The notes: a model not told the origin generated them from the sequence alone. DNA of 64,000 nt from Paludibacteraceae bacterium (GCA_017527495.1 JAFXPY010000002.1:1-64000), one strand, 5' to 3'. Positions 52,633 through 61,730 are shown, numbered from the stretch's first letter. Made by a program: numbers and translations.

Positions 52633-53135
52633 TAGTCATTGCAACACCTAAAGAATTAGAATTGGTTGACAAAATATTTGGCGACCAAGCATATCGTTAT
52701 TATCCTATTTTGGTAACCGGAGTAGGTGGAACAAATGTTGTGGAGAAACTTCGTGACATACCGCGCGACACACCTATTATAAATATAGGTTATGCCGGTA
52801 GTTCAAATACAAAAATCGGTACAATCGTTGAAGTTAGTCAGTGCAGCATTTACCATCCTAATGTTGAATACAACGAGTCTGTATTCCGATTGCCAAAAGG
52901 AGTTTTTGATGATAAAGTATTAGATGCCTTATCACAAAAGCGAATGACTTGTTATACTTCTAATGATTTTGTGCTCGAAACAAAACAACACGATTGCGTT
53001 TTCGACATGGAGTTGGCTTTTATCTGTGCCCTTGGCTTTGAAAACCTTAGAAGTATAAAAATGGTTAGCGACAACCTGAGTATCGACCAATATGAAACAG
53101 TAGAAGAAAAAATAATAACTTTCACTAACAAATAA
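52629..53135 (+). CDS. Nucleoside phosphorylase / nucleosidase-like protein
   Basis: This is a 168-residue protein that keeps the core of the PNP/MTA-nucleosidase fold: INIGYAGS near residue 55, a FDMELAFICAL stretch (substrate-binding Glu region) and MVSDN near the end. It is shorter than typical MTA/SAH nucleosidases (about 230 residues), with the N-terminal strands trimmed. It probably cleaves or phosphorolyses a nucleoside. The gene downstream encodes a PnuC-type nucleoside transporter, which fits salvage. Confidence 0.7.
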   Translation: MIVIATPKELELVDKIFGDQAYRYYPILVTGVGGTNVVEKLRDIPRDTPIINIGYAGSSNTKIGTIVEVSQCSIYHPNVEYNESVFRLPKGVFDDKVLDALSQKRMTCYTSNDFVLETKQHDCVFDMELAFICALGFENLRSIKMVSDNLSIDQYETVEEKIITFTNK

Positions 53136-53150
53136 AATTACTTTTTTACC

Positions 53151-53909
53151 ATGAACACACTTTGGAAAACCCATGCGAAGAATTTTATCATTTCGCTGGG
53201 GCTTTATGCAATTCTTTTTGTTGTATTGCTCGTAATGCAAGAGTATGCACATTTCGACAACTTACTTCGCTTTGGCGATGTCGATTTTCTTGTTGGCATA
53301 CCGGCAAGTATTTTTGGCGTAGCGTATATCTTGACAATACGCGATCCGCAAAACTATACCGGTTTCTATTCCGGAATAATTATGTCATTGCTTCTTGCTG
53401 CACAATTTTATTTTCAAGGACAATACGATTCAACCATTCTTTATGATGTCATTTTTATTCTCTTCCAGATTATGTCTATCATAACATGGAAGAGGAGTTC
53501 AAAGCAAAAAGAAAGTACAGACGATGCTTTTAAACCTGCATTTTTAGAGTGGAAACCAATGATTCTTGCCAATCTTTGTTTCTTGCTAATCACAGTGGGC
53601 GATTATTTTCTTGCTACCTATTGGTTCAACCCTGATGGTGCAGGAATGATCAATGTCTTAAATGCGTTGCTTATTTCCTCGTCTGTGTTAGCCAACTACT
53701 TGTTGATTTTCAAGAAAACCGATTCGTGGATTTATTGGCTTGTATATAGTGCAGCCGGAATTGTCTTGTTTGCCTTGGTTCACAATGTGTTTAGTATAGT
53801 ACTTTTCATCTTTTTCTTGATTATCAATGGTTCTGCTGCAATAACATGGTTCAAGATTACAGAAAAAGAAAACATGGGGTGGCTCAAGTTTTTGAGTAAG
53901 TCAAAGTAA
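53151..53909 (+). CDS. PnuC-family nucleoside (nicotinamide riboside-type) transporter
   Basis: This is a 252-residue membrane protein with about seven to eight helices. The C-terminal part NALLISSSVLANYLLIFKK...SWIYWLVYSAAGIVLFA has the conserved Trp/Tyr/Asn spacing of PnuC transporters. These carry nicotinamide riboside or other vitamin-like nucleosides by facilitated diffusion. It lies 15 nt after the nucleosidase-like gene. The exact substrate cannot be set; the adjacent nucleosidase argues for a nucleoside that is cleaved after uptake. Confidence 0.75.
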   Translation: MNTLWKTHAKNFIISLGLYAILFVVLLVMQEYAHFDNLLRFGDVDFLVGIPASIFGVAYILTIRDPQNYTGFYSGIIMSLLLAAQFYFQGQYDSTILYDVIFILFQIMSIITWKRSSKQKESTDDAFKPAFLEWKPMILANLCFLLITVGDYFLATYWFNPDGAGMINVLNALLISSSVLANYLLIFKKTDSWIYWLVYSAAGIVLFALVHNVFSIVLFIFFLIINGSAAITWFKITEKENMGWLKFLSKSK

Positions 53910-54267
53910 TGTATCCATTAGAGCATATTGAATTAAGACAATAGCATTTAAACAAAATATTGCTCTCCTCTAAAAAAAAACAGATATGCAGCGATATATT
54001 AATGAAAAAGGATATAGTGAATGTCAAAAAAGGGGCTTGTTTTTTGAAAATATCGCGCAGCGATTCTCTTTTAATAGTATAGTTAAATGTATCACGGTGC
54101 TATATTCCGTAGGGATTTTCTTTTAGTTTCGAAATATCATTTATTTGAAAGAAATTCCCTAACGGGAAATGAGATTAGGATATGCGTCAAATTGCTATTA
54201 AAAGTTATTCCCTAACGGGAAAACATGGATTAATCGGACAATAATATAAAAAATTGAGTTAATAACT
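53910..54267. other. 358-bp intergenic region with palindromic repeats
   Basis: It contains no well-supported gene. A 47-codon plus-strand frame (53986-54126) runs into the repeat and looks spurious. Short palindromic elements lie at 54105-54115, 54155-54168 and 54208-54221. Confidence 0.6.
54105..54221. repeat. REP-like short extragenic palindromes
   Basis: TTCCCTAACGGGAA occurs twice, exactly (54155-54168 and 54208-54221). A diverged relative, TTCCGTAGGGA, is at 54105-54115. Each can form a 4-5 bp stem. They lie only in this spacer. Confidence 0.65.
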
Positions 54268-55026
54268 ATGGCAAAGAAAGTGAATATAGAGATTAACGAG
54301 GCCACGCTTGTTGCTTATCGGAAGCGAGTAGAGAAAATGAAAAAGGTGACCAATGTGCTCTTTTTCATCACCTTAGGGCTGGGAGTGTTTGATATTTTTT
54401 ATCTGACGTTTTTCCAACATGTGCCATGGGAAGAGGCTGTATTCCGCGTGATGCAATATGTAGGAATGATGTTTGTGCTTGCAGCACCTAAACTTTTGCG
54501 TCGTTTTAATATCTTTGTTCCTATCTCCCTTTCGGTAGTAATCTCGGTGTTTGCTTTTGGTGCTTTAGTGTTAGGCGATGGGCTTGATTTGTATGGCCGT
54601 TTCACGTGGTGGGACTCGTTGTTGCATACTTTTTCCGGTGCTTTGCTGTCGTATATTGCGTTGTGGCTCATACACTTCATTATGGCTCATAATGACAAAT
54701 ATATCTATCTGAACAAATATTTTCTTGCTTTGTTTTTGGTTTGTTTTGCAGTAGCTATGGGGGCTTGTTGGGAGATGATAGAGTTCACCTACGACCATCT
54801 CTTTGGCACTAACACACAGCAGTTTATGGCAACCACTACGGGCAGTATAATTGGCCCTGACGACCAGCCACTATGCGGTCATGAGGCTTTGATAGATTCT
54901 ATGGTAGATTTATTGCTCGACCTTGCTGGAGCATTGCTTATAGCAATATATAGTATCCTCCGCCACGACAGACTCAAAAAGAACTACGCACTGATCCAAT
55001 TAGTTATGAAGGAAAGTGTGAAATAA
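54268..55026 (+). CDS. DUF2238/YjdF-like membrane protein
   Basis: This is a 252-residue protein with about six transmembrane helices. The central GRFTWWDSLLHTFSGALLSYIALWLI, GACWEMIEFTYDHLFGTNTQ and the late DSMVDLLLDLAGALL resemble the YjdF/DUF2238 family, whose function is unknown. The clustered Asp/His/Glu in these helices could form a membrane active site. The N-terminal 25 residues are charged and cytoplasmic. The gene stands alone between a repeat-rich spacer and a strong terminator. Confidence 0.75.
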   Translation: MAKKVNIEINEATLVAYRKRVEKMKKVTNVLFFITLGLGVFDIFYLTFFQHVPWEEAVFRVMQYVGMMFVLAAPKLLRRFNIFVPISLSVVISVFAFGALVLGDGLDLYGRFTWWDSLLHTFSGALLSYIALWLIHFIMAHNDKYIYLNKYFLALFLVCFAVAMGACWEMIEFTYDHLFGTNTQQFMATTTGSIIGPDDQPLCGHEALIDSMVDLLLDLAGALLIAIYSILRHDRLKKNYALIQLVMKESVK

Positions 55027-55030
55027 AATA

Positions 55031-55086
55031 CAAGAACAACGCTCCCACTCAAATCACTTTGAGTGGGAGCGTTGTTCTTGCTTCTC
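55031..55086 (+). terminator. Long perfect hairpin terminator
   Basis: A 23-bp perfect inverted repeat (55031-55053 / 55058-55080) surrounds a TCAC loop. Only short T-rich stretches follow, but it sits between convergent genes. Confidence 0.85.
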
Positions 55087-55108
55087 ACATCTTACTTCTC
55101 ACCTCTTA
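55081..55108. repeat. 14-bp tandem duplication at the ADH gene end
   Basis: CTTCTCACATCTTA and CTTCTCACCTCTTA lie in tandem. The second copy ends on the stop codon of the minus-strand dehydrogenase gene. Confidence 0.7.
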
Positions 55109-56278
55109 TTCACACATTTTGTAGATATTGACGACATCTTGTTGTTGTAGTGGTTTGAAGCCGTGGAGGGTGCCACCGCCTACGGCCTTGCGAGCCATGT
55201 GCTCAAAGTGGCTCTCGTCAATGCCTACTTCTGTCAGGGTGCTCTTCAGTCCTAATGTGTCGAACAAGAAATGGCTCATACATTCTATTGCTTTATGAGC
55301 TATTTCCATTGGAGGCAAAGTTGCATTTATGCCAAACACATTAACTCCAAATTGAACATATTTGCTCACTGTCGTTTCATCAAGGCAATATTCTAACCAG
55401 CGCGGCGTGAGTATTGCAAGTCCTAATCCGTGGGTTATGTCATAGATGGCTGATAACTCGTGCTCCATTGGGTGACACGACCAAGCAAGCTGTCTGCCTC
55501 CGTCAATGAAACCATTGATAGCCCATGACGATGTCCACATCAGGTTGGCGCGCGCTTCGTAATTGTCCGGCTCACGCATGGCTATTGGAGCAAAGCGGAT
55601 GATTGTTTTCATCATGCCTTCCATGAAGCAGTCAAGCATATAAAGGTCTTGTTCCATATTGAAATAGACTTCTATAATATGCGAAAACATATCTGCTGCT
55701 CCACATGCTGTCTGATATGGGCTTACAGAGTAGGTATTTGTCGGGTCGAGGAATGATACTTTTGGCAAGAGTTTGCTCGATAGTCTGCCAATCTTATCGC
55801 CAGTCTCAGGATTGCTTATCACTCCACCCGAATCCATCTCTGAGCCTGTGGCTGACAGCGTGAGAATATCAACAATAGGCAATGCTTTTTCTATCGGAGC
55901 ACGTTTCTTGAGGTCGATAAAATCCCATGGGTCGAAGTCAACACATGCACCTGCGGCAATAAATTTGGTTGCATCTATTGTTGAACCACCGCCAACGGCA
56001 AGAAGTACATCAATACGATTCTCTTTGCACATCTGTGCTCCTTTGCGTACGGAGTCGATGCGAGGGTTAGGCTCTATTCCGCCTAATTCAAAGAGTTGAA
56101 GTCCTGCTTTATTTATTTCTGCTACTACTTTGTCGTAGAGACCTATGCGTTTTATACTTCCTCCGCCGTAGGTCATCAGTACACGAGAGCCATATTTGCG
56201 TAATTCCTCGCCAAGGTGACCTAATTGGTCGCGTCCAAAATATACCTTTACCGGTATGTCATAAATAAAACCATTCAT
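55106..56278 (-). CDS. Iron-containing alcohol dehydrogenase (BdhA/YqhD-like)
   Basis: This is a 390-residue group III alcohol dehydrogenase reducing aldehydes to alcohols with NAD(P)H. The cofactor motif is GGGSTIDATK. Metal ligands lie in GAADMFSHIIEVYF (Asp and His), the HPMEHEL region and DITHGLGLA. The length fits YqhD/butanol dehydrogenases. Its ATG is next to repeat copy 3, and no consensus promoter is visible. It is likely a fermentative enzyme or an aldehyde scavenger. Confidence 0.9.
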   Translation of the reverse strand: MNGFIYDIPVKVYFGRDQLGHLGEELRKYGSRVLMTYGGGSIKRIGLYDKVVAEINKAGLQLFELGGIEPNPRIDSVRKGAQMCKENRIDVLLAVGGGSTIDATKFIAAGACVDFDPWDFIDLKKRAPIEKALPIVDILTLSATGSEMDSGGVISNPETGDKIGRLSSKLLPKVSFLDPTNTYSVSPYQTACGAADMFSHIIEVYFNMEQDLYMLDCFMEGMMKTIIRFAPIAMREPDNYEARANLMWTSSWAINGFIDGGRQLAWSCHPMEHELSAIYDITHGLGLAILTPRWLEYCLDETTVSKYVQFGVNVFGINATLPPMEIAHKAIECMSHFLFDTLGLKSTLTEVGIDESHFEHMARKAVGGGTLHGFKPLQQQDVVNIYKMCE

Positions 56279-56314
56279 ATTTACTTATTTTTTTATTTAC
56301 GATTTACTTATTGA
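56279..56314. repeat. Intergenic AT-rich repeat, copy 3 (expanded)
   Basis: ATTTACTTATTT, a short T-rich insertion, then TATTTACGATTTACTTA. It is related to copies 1 and 2. Confidence 0.5.
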
Positions 56315-56386
56315 TATTCTTATTTTCTTATTTAATTTGCGCAGAGATAAAAATGTCCAAATGTTAAATGATAAAATGACCAAATG

Positions 56387-57154
56387 TCATGCTGACACGC
56401 TCACATTGAATCCTAATTGTCGTGCTCTGTCGGCTATTTGTTCCATTTTTTCTCGGCTTATTTTTTCGAGAGTCTCAACAGGTGTGGCGCGGTCGATAAC
56501 ATATATCATGATGTCTTTGGGGTGTATGATAGGTAAGATGTTTAGCCATGCGTCCACTTCCTCGTCTGTTGTGTTGTCAATCTGTATATTGCCGTTGTGT
56601 CCGCGCAAGAAGCATGTTTGCAGTGTGAAATCACCATCGAATTGTTTGAGATAGTCGATTATCGTTTGTACCTTGAGTTGTTTGTTGACGGGTTGGTCGA
56701 TTGCCTGCATTGTAGCGTCAATAGCAGAATCAAGTTTGAGTATGCGATTTTCAATCATCATAAGTGCCTGTCTGACTTCCGGCCGAAATAGTTGTGTTGA
56801 GTTCGAGAGAACACTTATCTTGGCTTGTGGTGCGTATTGATTTCGCAGTGCAACGGTCTGTTTAATAATTGCGAGAAAGTCGGGGTGCATCGTTGGTTCA
56901 CCATTGCCTGAAAAGGTAATTACATCAAGTTTTGTGTTTTGTTGATTGAGTTCAATGAGTTTTTGTCGGAGTTGTTCTGTCACTTGTTGAGCGGTAGGCA
57001 ACAGCGGATGTCTGACTTGTTGATTGAAACCGCATTCGCAATAGACACAATCGAACGAGCATAGTTTGGCATCTGTCGGCATGAGATTGATGCCGAGAGA
57101 GATGCCGAGACGGCGACTATGGATTGGGCCATATACAATAGAATTGAAAAGCAT
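56387..57154 (-). CDS. Radical SAM protein
   Basis: This is a 255-residue protein. The iron-sulfur motif CSFDCVYC (Cys32, Cys36, Cys39) coordinates the [4Fe-4S] cluster that cleaves S-adenosylmethionine. It has FSGNGEPTMHPDF near residue 80, typical of the short Radical SAM proteins related to activases and NifB/MoaA. No additional SPASM cluster is evident. It starts 2 nt after the dnaG stop and is the end of the surA-ostA-barrel-dnaG run. The substrate is unknown. Confidence 0.85.
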   Translation of the reverse strand: MLFNSIVYGPIHSRRLGISLGINLMPTDAKLCSFDCVYCECGFNQQVRHPLLPTAQQVTEQLRQKLIELNQQNTKLDVITFSGNGEPTMHPDFLAIIKQTVALRNQYAPQAKISVLSNSTQLFRPEVRQALMMIENRILKLDSAIDATMQAIDQPVNKQLKVQTIIDYLKQFDGDFTLQTCFLRGHNGNIQIDNTTDEEVDAWLNILPIIHPKDIMIYVIDRATPVETLEKISREKMEQIADRARQLGFNVSVSA

Positions 57155-57156
57155 GG

Positions 57157-59196
57157 TCAGTTGATAACTACTTTTTTTAGAAATTCTGCTAATGTTTTTA
57201 TGAGTGTGTTGTTGGCAGTTAGTTTTTGCATTAGTTCAAATACAAGTTGACTCTCGTTTGCTTCATTGGCTTCTTTCATCTGGTTGAGCAAAGCCTTTTG
57301 TTTGTCAACTAAATAATAGTATTTGTATTCATACACTACTTTCGGAACGAGATCGTTGAGTTCATCAGCGTCAGAAGGCATTCGTTTTATAATCTTAGGC
57401 TCTTTGTCTGGTGAGAAATCGGTGTTTTCTGGTTCCTCAACTTCATGTATCTTGCTCAACCTATGATCGTCGGTAAGCAAATGGACGGCAATTTCGCTAA
57501 TTTGTTGATTCGGATGATCTAAAAAATACTGAAACACATTGAAATTCTCGTCTTTGTAGGAGTATAGATATTCGTCGTAGATTTGTTGCAGAAGGTCGTT
57601 CTCAAATGTTATGTCATCTCCTGACACCATAGCATTAATAAATTCTGCCACGCCTATCTGATCCGGGGTATCTTTGAATATATACGCAGTGCCATAGCGA
57701 AGTAGGAGTTGTAATATGTTTTTTGCGTATTGGTCTAAGCCTTCATCTTTTGTCTCGTCTTTTGTTCCTTCTTTATTATCAGTCGTAGTGGGTGGAACGT
57801 AATCGTCAGGAACATAATCTGTTGCCGGGTCTTTTTGGTATGTCTGTTTATATTGTTCCCTAAGTTTGATGTCTTTAGTGATTTCTTCAATTTTTTTGTA
57901 GATTATGTCGGCAGAGAAATTCAGGATAGTAGCAACTTTGCGGACGCAAATATCACGATATACGGCGTCAGGTATGGTTTGCAGTTTTTCGCTGAGTTGG
58001 TTGATTAAATCGGTTTTTTTTGCTATGTCGTTGATGTCGTTGGCATAGGCATATTTCATTAGGTAGTCGATCCAATCTGTTTGTTGAGATTCGATATATT
58101 CTACATATTCTTGTGCTGTGTGTTTGCGGGCAAAAGAGTCGGGGTCGTCATCGTCGGGCAGTACAAGCACGTTAATTTTCATTTGATTGGGCAGCAATAG
58201 GTCAATTGCTCTTGTGGCAGCCTTTATTCCTGCTTTATCGCCATCGTATAAGATGGTGATGTTTTTTGTGTAGGTGCTTATGCGGTGGGCTTGTTGTTCG
58301 GTTAGAGAAGTACCGCATGACGCTACTGCATCGGTAAGCCCATTCTGGTGCATTGAGATGACATCCATATAGCCTTCGCAAAGGTAGATATGGTCTTTGC
58401 GCCGAATAGTTGAAATGGCTTGGGCTAAACCATAAAGTTCTTTCGACTTGACATAGAAATCGTCTAATTCGGAGGAATTATAGTACTTTGCTTTGTCGCT
58501 ATCTTTTTCAAGTATTCTTCCTCCAAAGGCAATCACCCTGTTGCTGATTGAAAGAATGGGGAATATCACTCGTCCGAAAAAGAAATCGTATTTTTTGCCT
58601 TTTTCGTTTTCTTTGCAAAGGTGAAGGTCTTTCAGAAGTTCGTCTTTGTAGCCGGCTTGCAGGGCGGCATGATAGAATGTGTCGTCAAATGATTTGGCAT
58701 TAGGGCAATAGCCTAAATGGAAAGCTTTGGCTATGTCTTCTCGTATGCCGCGATTGTGGAAATAACGCCATGCGATGTCTTGTCCGGTTGGTGTCTCCCA
58801 CATTTGTTTTTGAAACCATTTGTCAGCAAAGTCGGTTACTGCATAAAGGGCCTCTTGCCGTTCCTCTTTTTCTTTCTCTTTTTTTGTCAGAGGCTTATCC
58901 TCAACCTCGATATTATATCTTTTGGCTAATATCTTGATTGCGTCAACATAATTGACATTTTCCATCTCTATAACAAAAGAAATGGCGTCACCTCCTTTGC
59001 CACAGCCAAAGCATTTGCAGATGTTTTTTGCCGGTGTGACACAGAATGATGGTGTTTTTTCTTCGTGTCCGGGGAACGGACAATTAGCCCATAGACTTGT
59101 TCCGCGCCTACGAAGATTGACATTATAAGAACGCACAACATCCTCAATGTTGGCTGCTTGTTTGACTTGTTCTATGACGCTTCTAAGAATCGGCAT
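57157..59196 (-). CDS. dnaG: DNA primase
   Basis: This is a 679-residue primase making RNA primers at the replication fork. The zinc-binding CHC2 domain is Cys39, His44, Cys62, Cys65 (ANCPFPGH...CKCFGC). The TOPRIM core has LCEGYMDVISMH and LYDGDKAG. The C-terminal DnaB-interacting domain is about 130 residues, with a charged, Asp/Glu-rich linker (about 440-480) of unusual length. It lies 6 nt after the barrel gene. Confidence 0.93.
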   Translation of the reverse strand: MPILRSVIEQVKQAANIEDVVRSYNVNLRRRGTSLWANCPFPGHEEKTPSFCVTPAKNICKCFGCGKGGDAISFVIEMENVNYVDAIKILAKRYNIEVEDKPLTKKEKEKEERQEALYAVTDFADKWFQKQMWETPTGQDIAWRYFHNRGIREDIAKAFHLGYCPNAKSFDDTFYHAALQAGYKDELLKDLHLCKENEKGKKYDFFFGRVIFPILSISNRVIAFGGRILEKDSDKAKYYNSSELDDFYVKSKELYGLAQAISTIRRKDHIYLCEGYMDVISMHQNGLTDAVASCGTSLTEQQAHRISTYTKNITILYDGDKAGIKAATRAIDLLLPNQMKINVLVLPDDDDPDSFARKHTAQEYVEYIESQQTDWIDYLMKYAYANDINDIAKKTDLINQLSEKLQTIPDAVYRDICVRKVATILNFSADIIYKKIEEITKDIKLREQYKQTYQKDPATDYVPDDYVPPTTTDNKEGTKDETKDEGLDQYAKNILQLLLRYGTAYIFKDTPDQIGVAEFINAMVSGDDITFENDLLQQIYDEYLYSYKDENFNVFQYFLDHPNQQISEIAVHLLTDDHRLSKIHEVEEPENTDFSPDKEPKIIKRMPSDADELNDLVPKVVYEYKYYYLVDKQKALLNQMKEANEANESQLVFELMQKLTANNTLIKTLAEFLKKVVIN

Positions 59197-59202
59197 CGCA
59201 TC

Positions 59203-59973
59203 TTATTCTGTATAGGCAAAATACCAACCTATTGCAATCGACCATTGGTCGTTTCGAGCGCGACGCGACCATTCTTCTTTTGTCTGGGTGCGGTCGTAGT
59301 AGTTGTTGGCTATACCGAAATTATATCCGCCGCGGAGGTAGAATTGGTGAAATTGCAGAGCAATGCCGAATCCCATGAGAGGGTTGAAACGATTGAAATC
59401 GCGACGGAAATCGCCATCGGCATCGGAATACTTGTTGAATTCCGAGTCAGAATGAACGGTATAATAGTTGAATGTGTAGCGGAAGGTATTGTTTTTTTCT
59501 TGTCCTATTGTTGCGTATTTCAAAATCGGCTGTTCATGCACTTGTACGGCTTCTCTGCTGATGGCGTATTGAAAGGTCGGGCCGACATAAATGGTTATCC
59601 ATGTTTGGTCTGCAAGCAAGATTTTGTATTGCAGATGTAGCGGGATATTGATGGAGTGGTATTTGGTTATGGTTTGAGTTTGGTAGTCGTTAGCCATAGC
59701 CGGAGTGAGTTTTTCGACTTTTGTGGTATAGGCGTAATTCGCATTTACGTATATTCCCAAACCTTTCCAGAACAAAATTTCGTATGCCAGACCTACCTGA
59801 CCGCCATTGAGCAACTGATATTGGGTCAGTTTTTTTGGTTGCAGATAGTTGTTGGTATTGTATCTGAAAATATCTTGTTCAAAGCCGAATTGAAAGCCGA
59901 CAGATTGCCTTATTTGTGCAAAGAGTGGCGTTAGGCTTAATATTGCGATAAGGGTTAGAATTGTTTTTTTCAT
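59203..59973 (-). CDS. Outer-membrane beta-barrel protein
   Basis: This is a 256-residue protein with a signal peptide (1-19, ending LFAQ). The rest has alternating aromatic/hydrophobic strands (YEILFWKGLGIYVNANYAY, LHLQYKILL, WITIYVGPTFQYA) and an aromatic C-terminus ending SIAIGWYFAY, typical of small barrels of the PorT/OmpW-like type in Bacteroidota. The function is unknown; its place between ostA-like and dnaG genes suggests an envelope-biogenesis operon. Confidence 0.75.
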   Translation of the reverse strand: MKKTILTLIAILSLTPLFAQIRQSVGFQFGFEQDIFRYNTNNYLQPKKLTQYQLLNGGQVGLAYEILFWKGLGIYVNANYAYTTKVEKLTPAMANDYQTQTITKYHSINIPLHLQYKILLADQTWITIYVGPTFQYAISREAVQVHEQPILKYATIGQEKNNTFRYTFNYYTVHSDSEFNKYSDADGDFRRDFNRFNPLMGFGIALQFHQFYLRGGYNFGIANNYYDRTQTKEEWSRRARNDQWSIAIGWYFAYTE

Positions 59974-59993
59974 TTTTTTATTTGTTGTTTTCG

Positions 59994-61730
59994 TTATTTC
60001 TCTTTTTTGTTTTCTGCCGAGGCTTTGAGTGCTCCTGCTTTTGGTCGCGGTGTGGAAGGCGGATTGTCGAACACATCTTTTGGCTCGCGAGGACGCTCTT
60101 GTTCTGCCCAGAAAAAAGCCATAAGGCGCATTTCCTCTGTCGTTAAATCGTCAAGAGGATACATCGTTCCGGTTGTTGCGGTGGTGAACACTACTCGCTG
60201 TACTTTCTGGTTCTTTATGTACATCTTGACATAACTGCTTTGCGTCTTGTTTACTCCCACTATATTACCTCTCTGCGTCGAGTCTTTACTTTCTTCACGC
60301 GGGAAAAAGACTGTCTCTGCATTACCACTGACGTCAATTTGTCGCATTTCGTGCTCAATGATGTAGCCTATCATTTCTTTGCCGGAGAGTTGGTCGAAAT
60401 AGTCTTTTTCTTCATGTCGTATTGCTATTGCTGAGCCGTAGCAGTGTGCGCGGTCAACTTGTCCGTTGACGAATTGCACCCTGATGCTGTCGGCTGAAAG
60501 TTGGTTCGAGTCGTTCCATGCGATGGGGTCGTAATAGAATTTCATTAATGAGTCTTTGGCCGTGTACGACATTGAGTCGCATACGGCTTGGAGGTCTTGC
60601 CGATAGACGCGCACAGAGCGATAGCCTCGCATGCGTTGGAAAGCCGTGTCGTAGCGCAGTGTGTCAGGAGCTTGTGCCGTGAGCACGGAGTCAACAAGTA
60701 TGCTGTCGCGTGGAATAAGTGTAACCACTTGTATCGTTTCAGGCTCGGTAAATAGTGTGTCGGCATGAATATAGAGCCATATAGAGTCGCTTCTGTCGAT
60801 GGCAAGAGCAGAGTCGGTTGCCAAACCGCGTTGCTCGTGTTCGTGATATTCGCCGTAATTGCCATAGAGAGTAATCTTCTCAACCGTGTCGGTCAGTTCC
60901 ATGTGGGAGTAGATATGCCCAATGCCTATTTTCTTGTCGTAAAAAATGGTGTCGCCCGTCATTTGTTTACCGTCATAATGCTCCACCCGTGAGCGATTGT
61001 AGAGTGTGGATTGTTCCGTATTTGTGTTGTACCAGCCGCTGTCTGAAAGAATTGTTGTCTCGCCTTGGTAGAGAATTGTTGTCGGACTGACTATGTTGGC
61101 TATGTATGTTCTTGTGTTGTATTGTAGAGTGTCAGTGGTGAGATTGAAGTTGGGGTTGAGAAGGTAAACAGAATCTTTGAATATCGCTTGATTGGTTGAA
61201 GGGTTGTATTGTCCCCATATTGAGGTTAGCGAATTGAGGCTGTCCACGATTTGTCCGCCGGTGAAGTAATACGCCATATCTTCTATACGGTCGTAGTTGA
61301 GCGAATCTGTTGTCAGTGTGGTTTTATAATGCACGAGTTTGACATTATTGCGAAGTCGTGCCTTTTTTGTGTTGCCGTCGTAGTAGAGTATGTCGCCGTA
61401 GCCGAATAGTGTGTCTCCTTGTTCGAATCGTATATTTCCAAAGGCGTCTATAGAATTGGCTTTTTCGTAGAAATAGGCGGTGTCGCAAAACATCAGTGCG
61501 TCGTCGTGGCGAAAGCGTACATCGCCTATCAGAAGTTGTGCCCCGGGATGGTTCTGTTCGTCATAAATCAGTGTACGGCAGTTCTCCAAATACACAAGAG
61601 TGGCATTGGGGTCTATGCTTTGCTCCGGTTTGGCAAGTTGTGCGTATGATTTGCATACGCACAGTAAAATTATGAAAAATAATATGTAGAGTCTTTGTTT
61701 CAATGTCTTGTCTATTTCTTTTTTAACCAT
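59994..61730 (-). CDS. OstA/LptA-like LPS-transport domain protein
   Basis: This is a 578-residue exported protein from ATG 61730. It has a signal peptide (about 10-30, ending SYAQ) and repeated beta-jellyroll strands of the OstA/LptA type (LLIGDVRFRHDDALMFCDTA, ARLRNNVKLVHYKTTLTTDSLNY). LptA bridges LPS across the periplasm; Bacteroidota carry long variants of this domain. The C-terminus is a lysine/alanine-rich tail. The ATG at 61730 is used rather than GTG 61751. It overlaps the surA stop by 19 nt, so the two are coupled. Confidence 0.8.
   Translation of the reverse strand: MVKKEIDKTLKQRLYILFFIILLCVCKSYAQLAKPEQSIDPNATLVYLENCRTLIYDEQNHPGAQLLIGDVRFRHDDALMFCDTAYFYEKANSIDAFGNIRFEQGDTLFGYGDILYYDGNTKKARLRNNVKLVHYKTTLTTDSLNYDRIEDMAYYFTGGQIVDSLNSLTSIWGQYNPSTNQAIFKDSVYLLNPNFNLTTDTLQYNTRTYIANIVSPTTILYQGETTILSDSGWYNTNTEQSTLYNRSRVEHYDGKQMTGDTIFYDKKIGIGHIYSHMELTDTVEKITLYGNYGEYHEHEQRGLATDSALAIDRSDSIWLYIHADTLFTEPETIQVVTLIPRDSILVDSVLTAQAPDTLRYDTAFQRMRGYRSVRVYRQDLQAVCDSMSYTAKDSLMKFYYDPIAWNDSNQLSADSIRVQFVNGQVDRAHCYGSAIAIRHEEKDYFDQLSGKEMIGYIIEHEMRQIDVSGNAETVFFPREESKDSTQRGNIVGVNKTQSSYVKMYIKNQKVQRVVFTTATTGTMYPLDDLTTEEMRLMAFFWAEQERPREPKDVFDNPPSTPRPKAGALKASAENKKEK

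Noticed and set aside
53986-54126. A 47-codon plus-strand frame in the spacer before the DUF2238-like gene
   Set aside because: Its C-terminal part is encoded by the REP-like sequence, it has no consensus promoter close by, and the composition is not protein-like. It is probably spurious.
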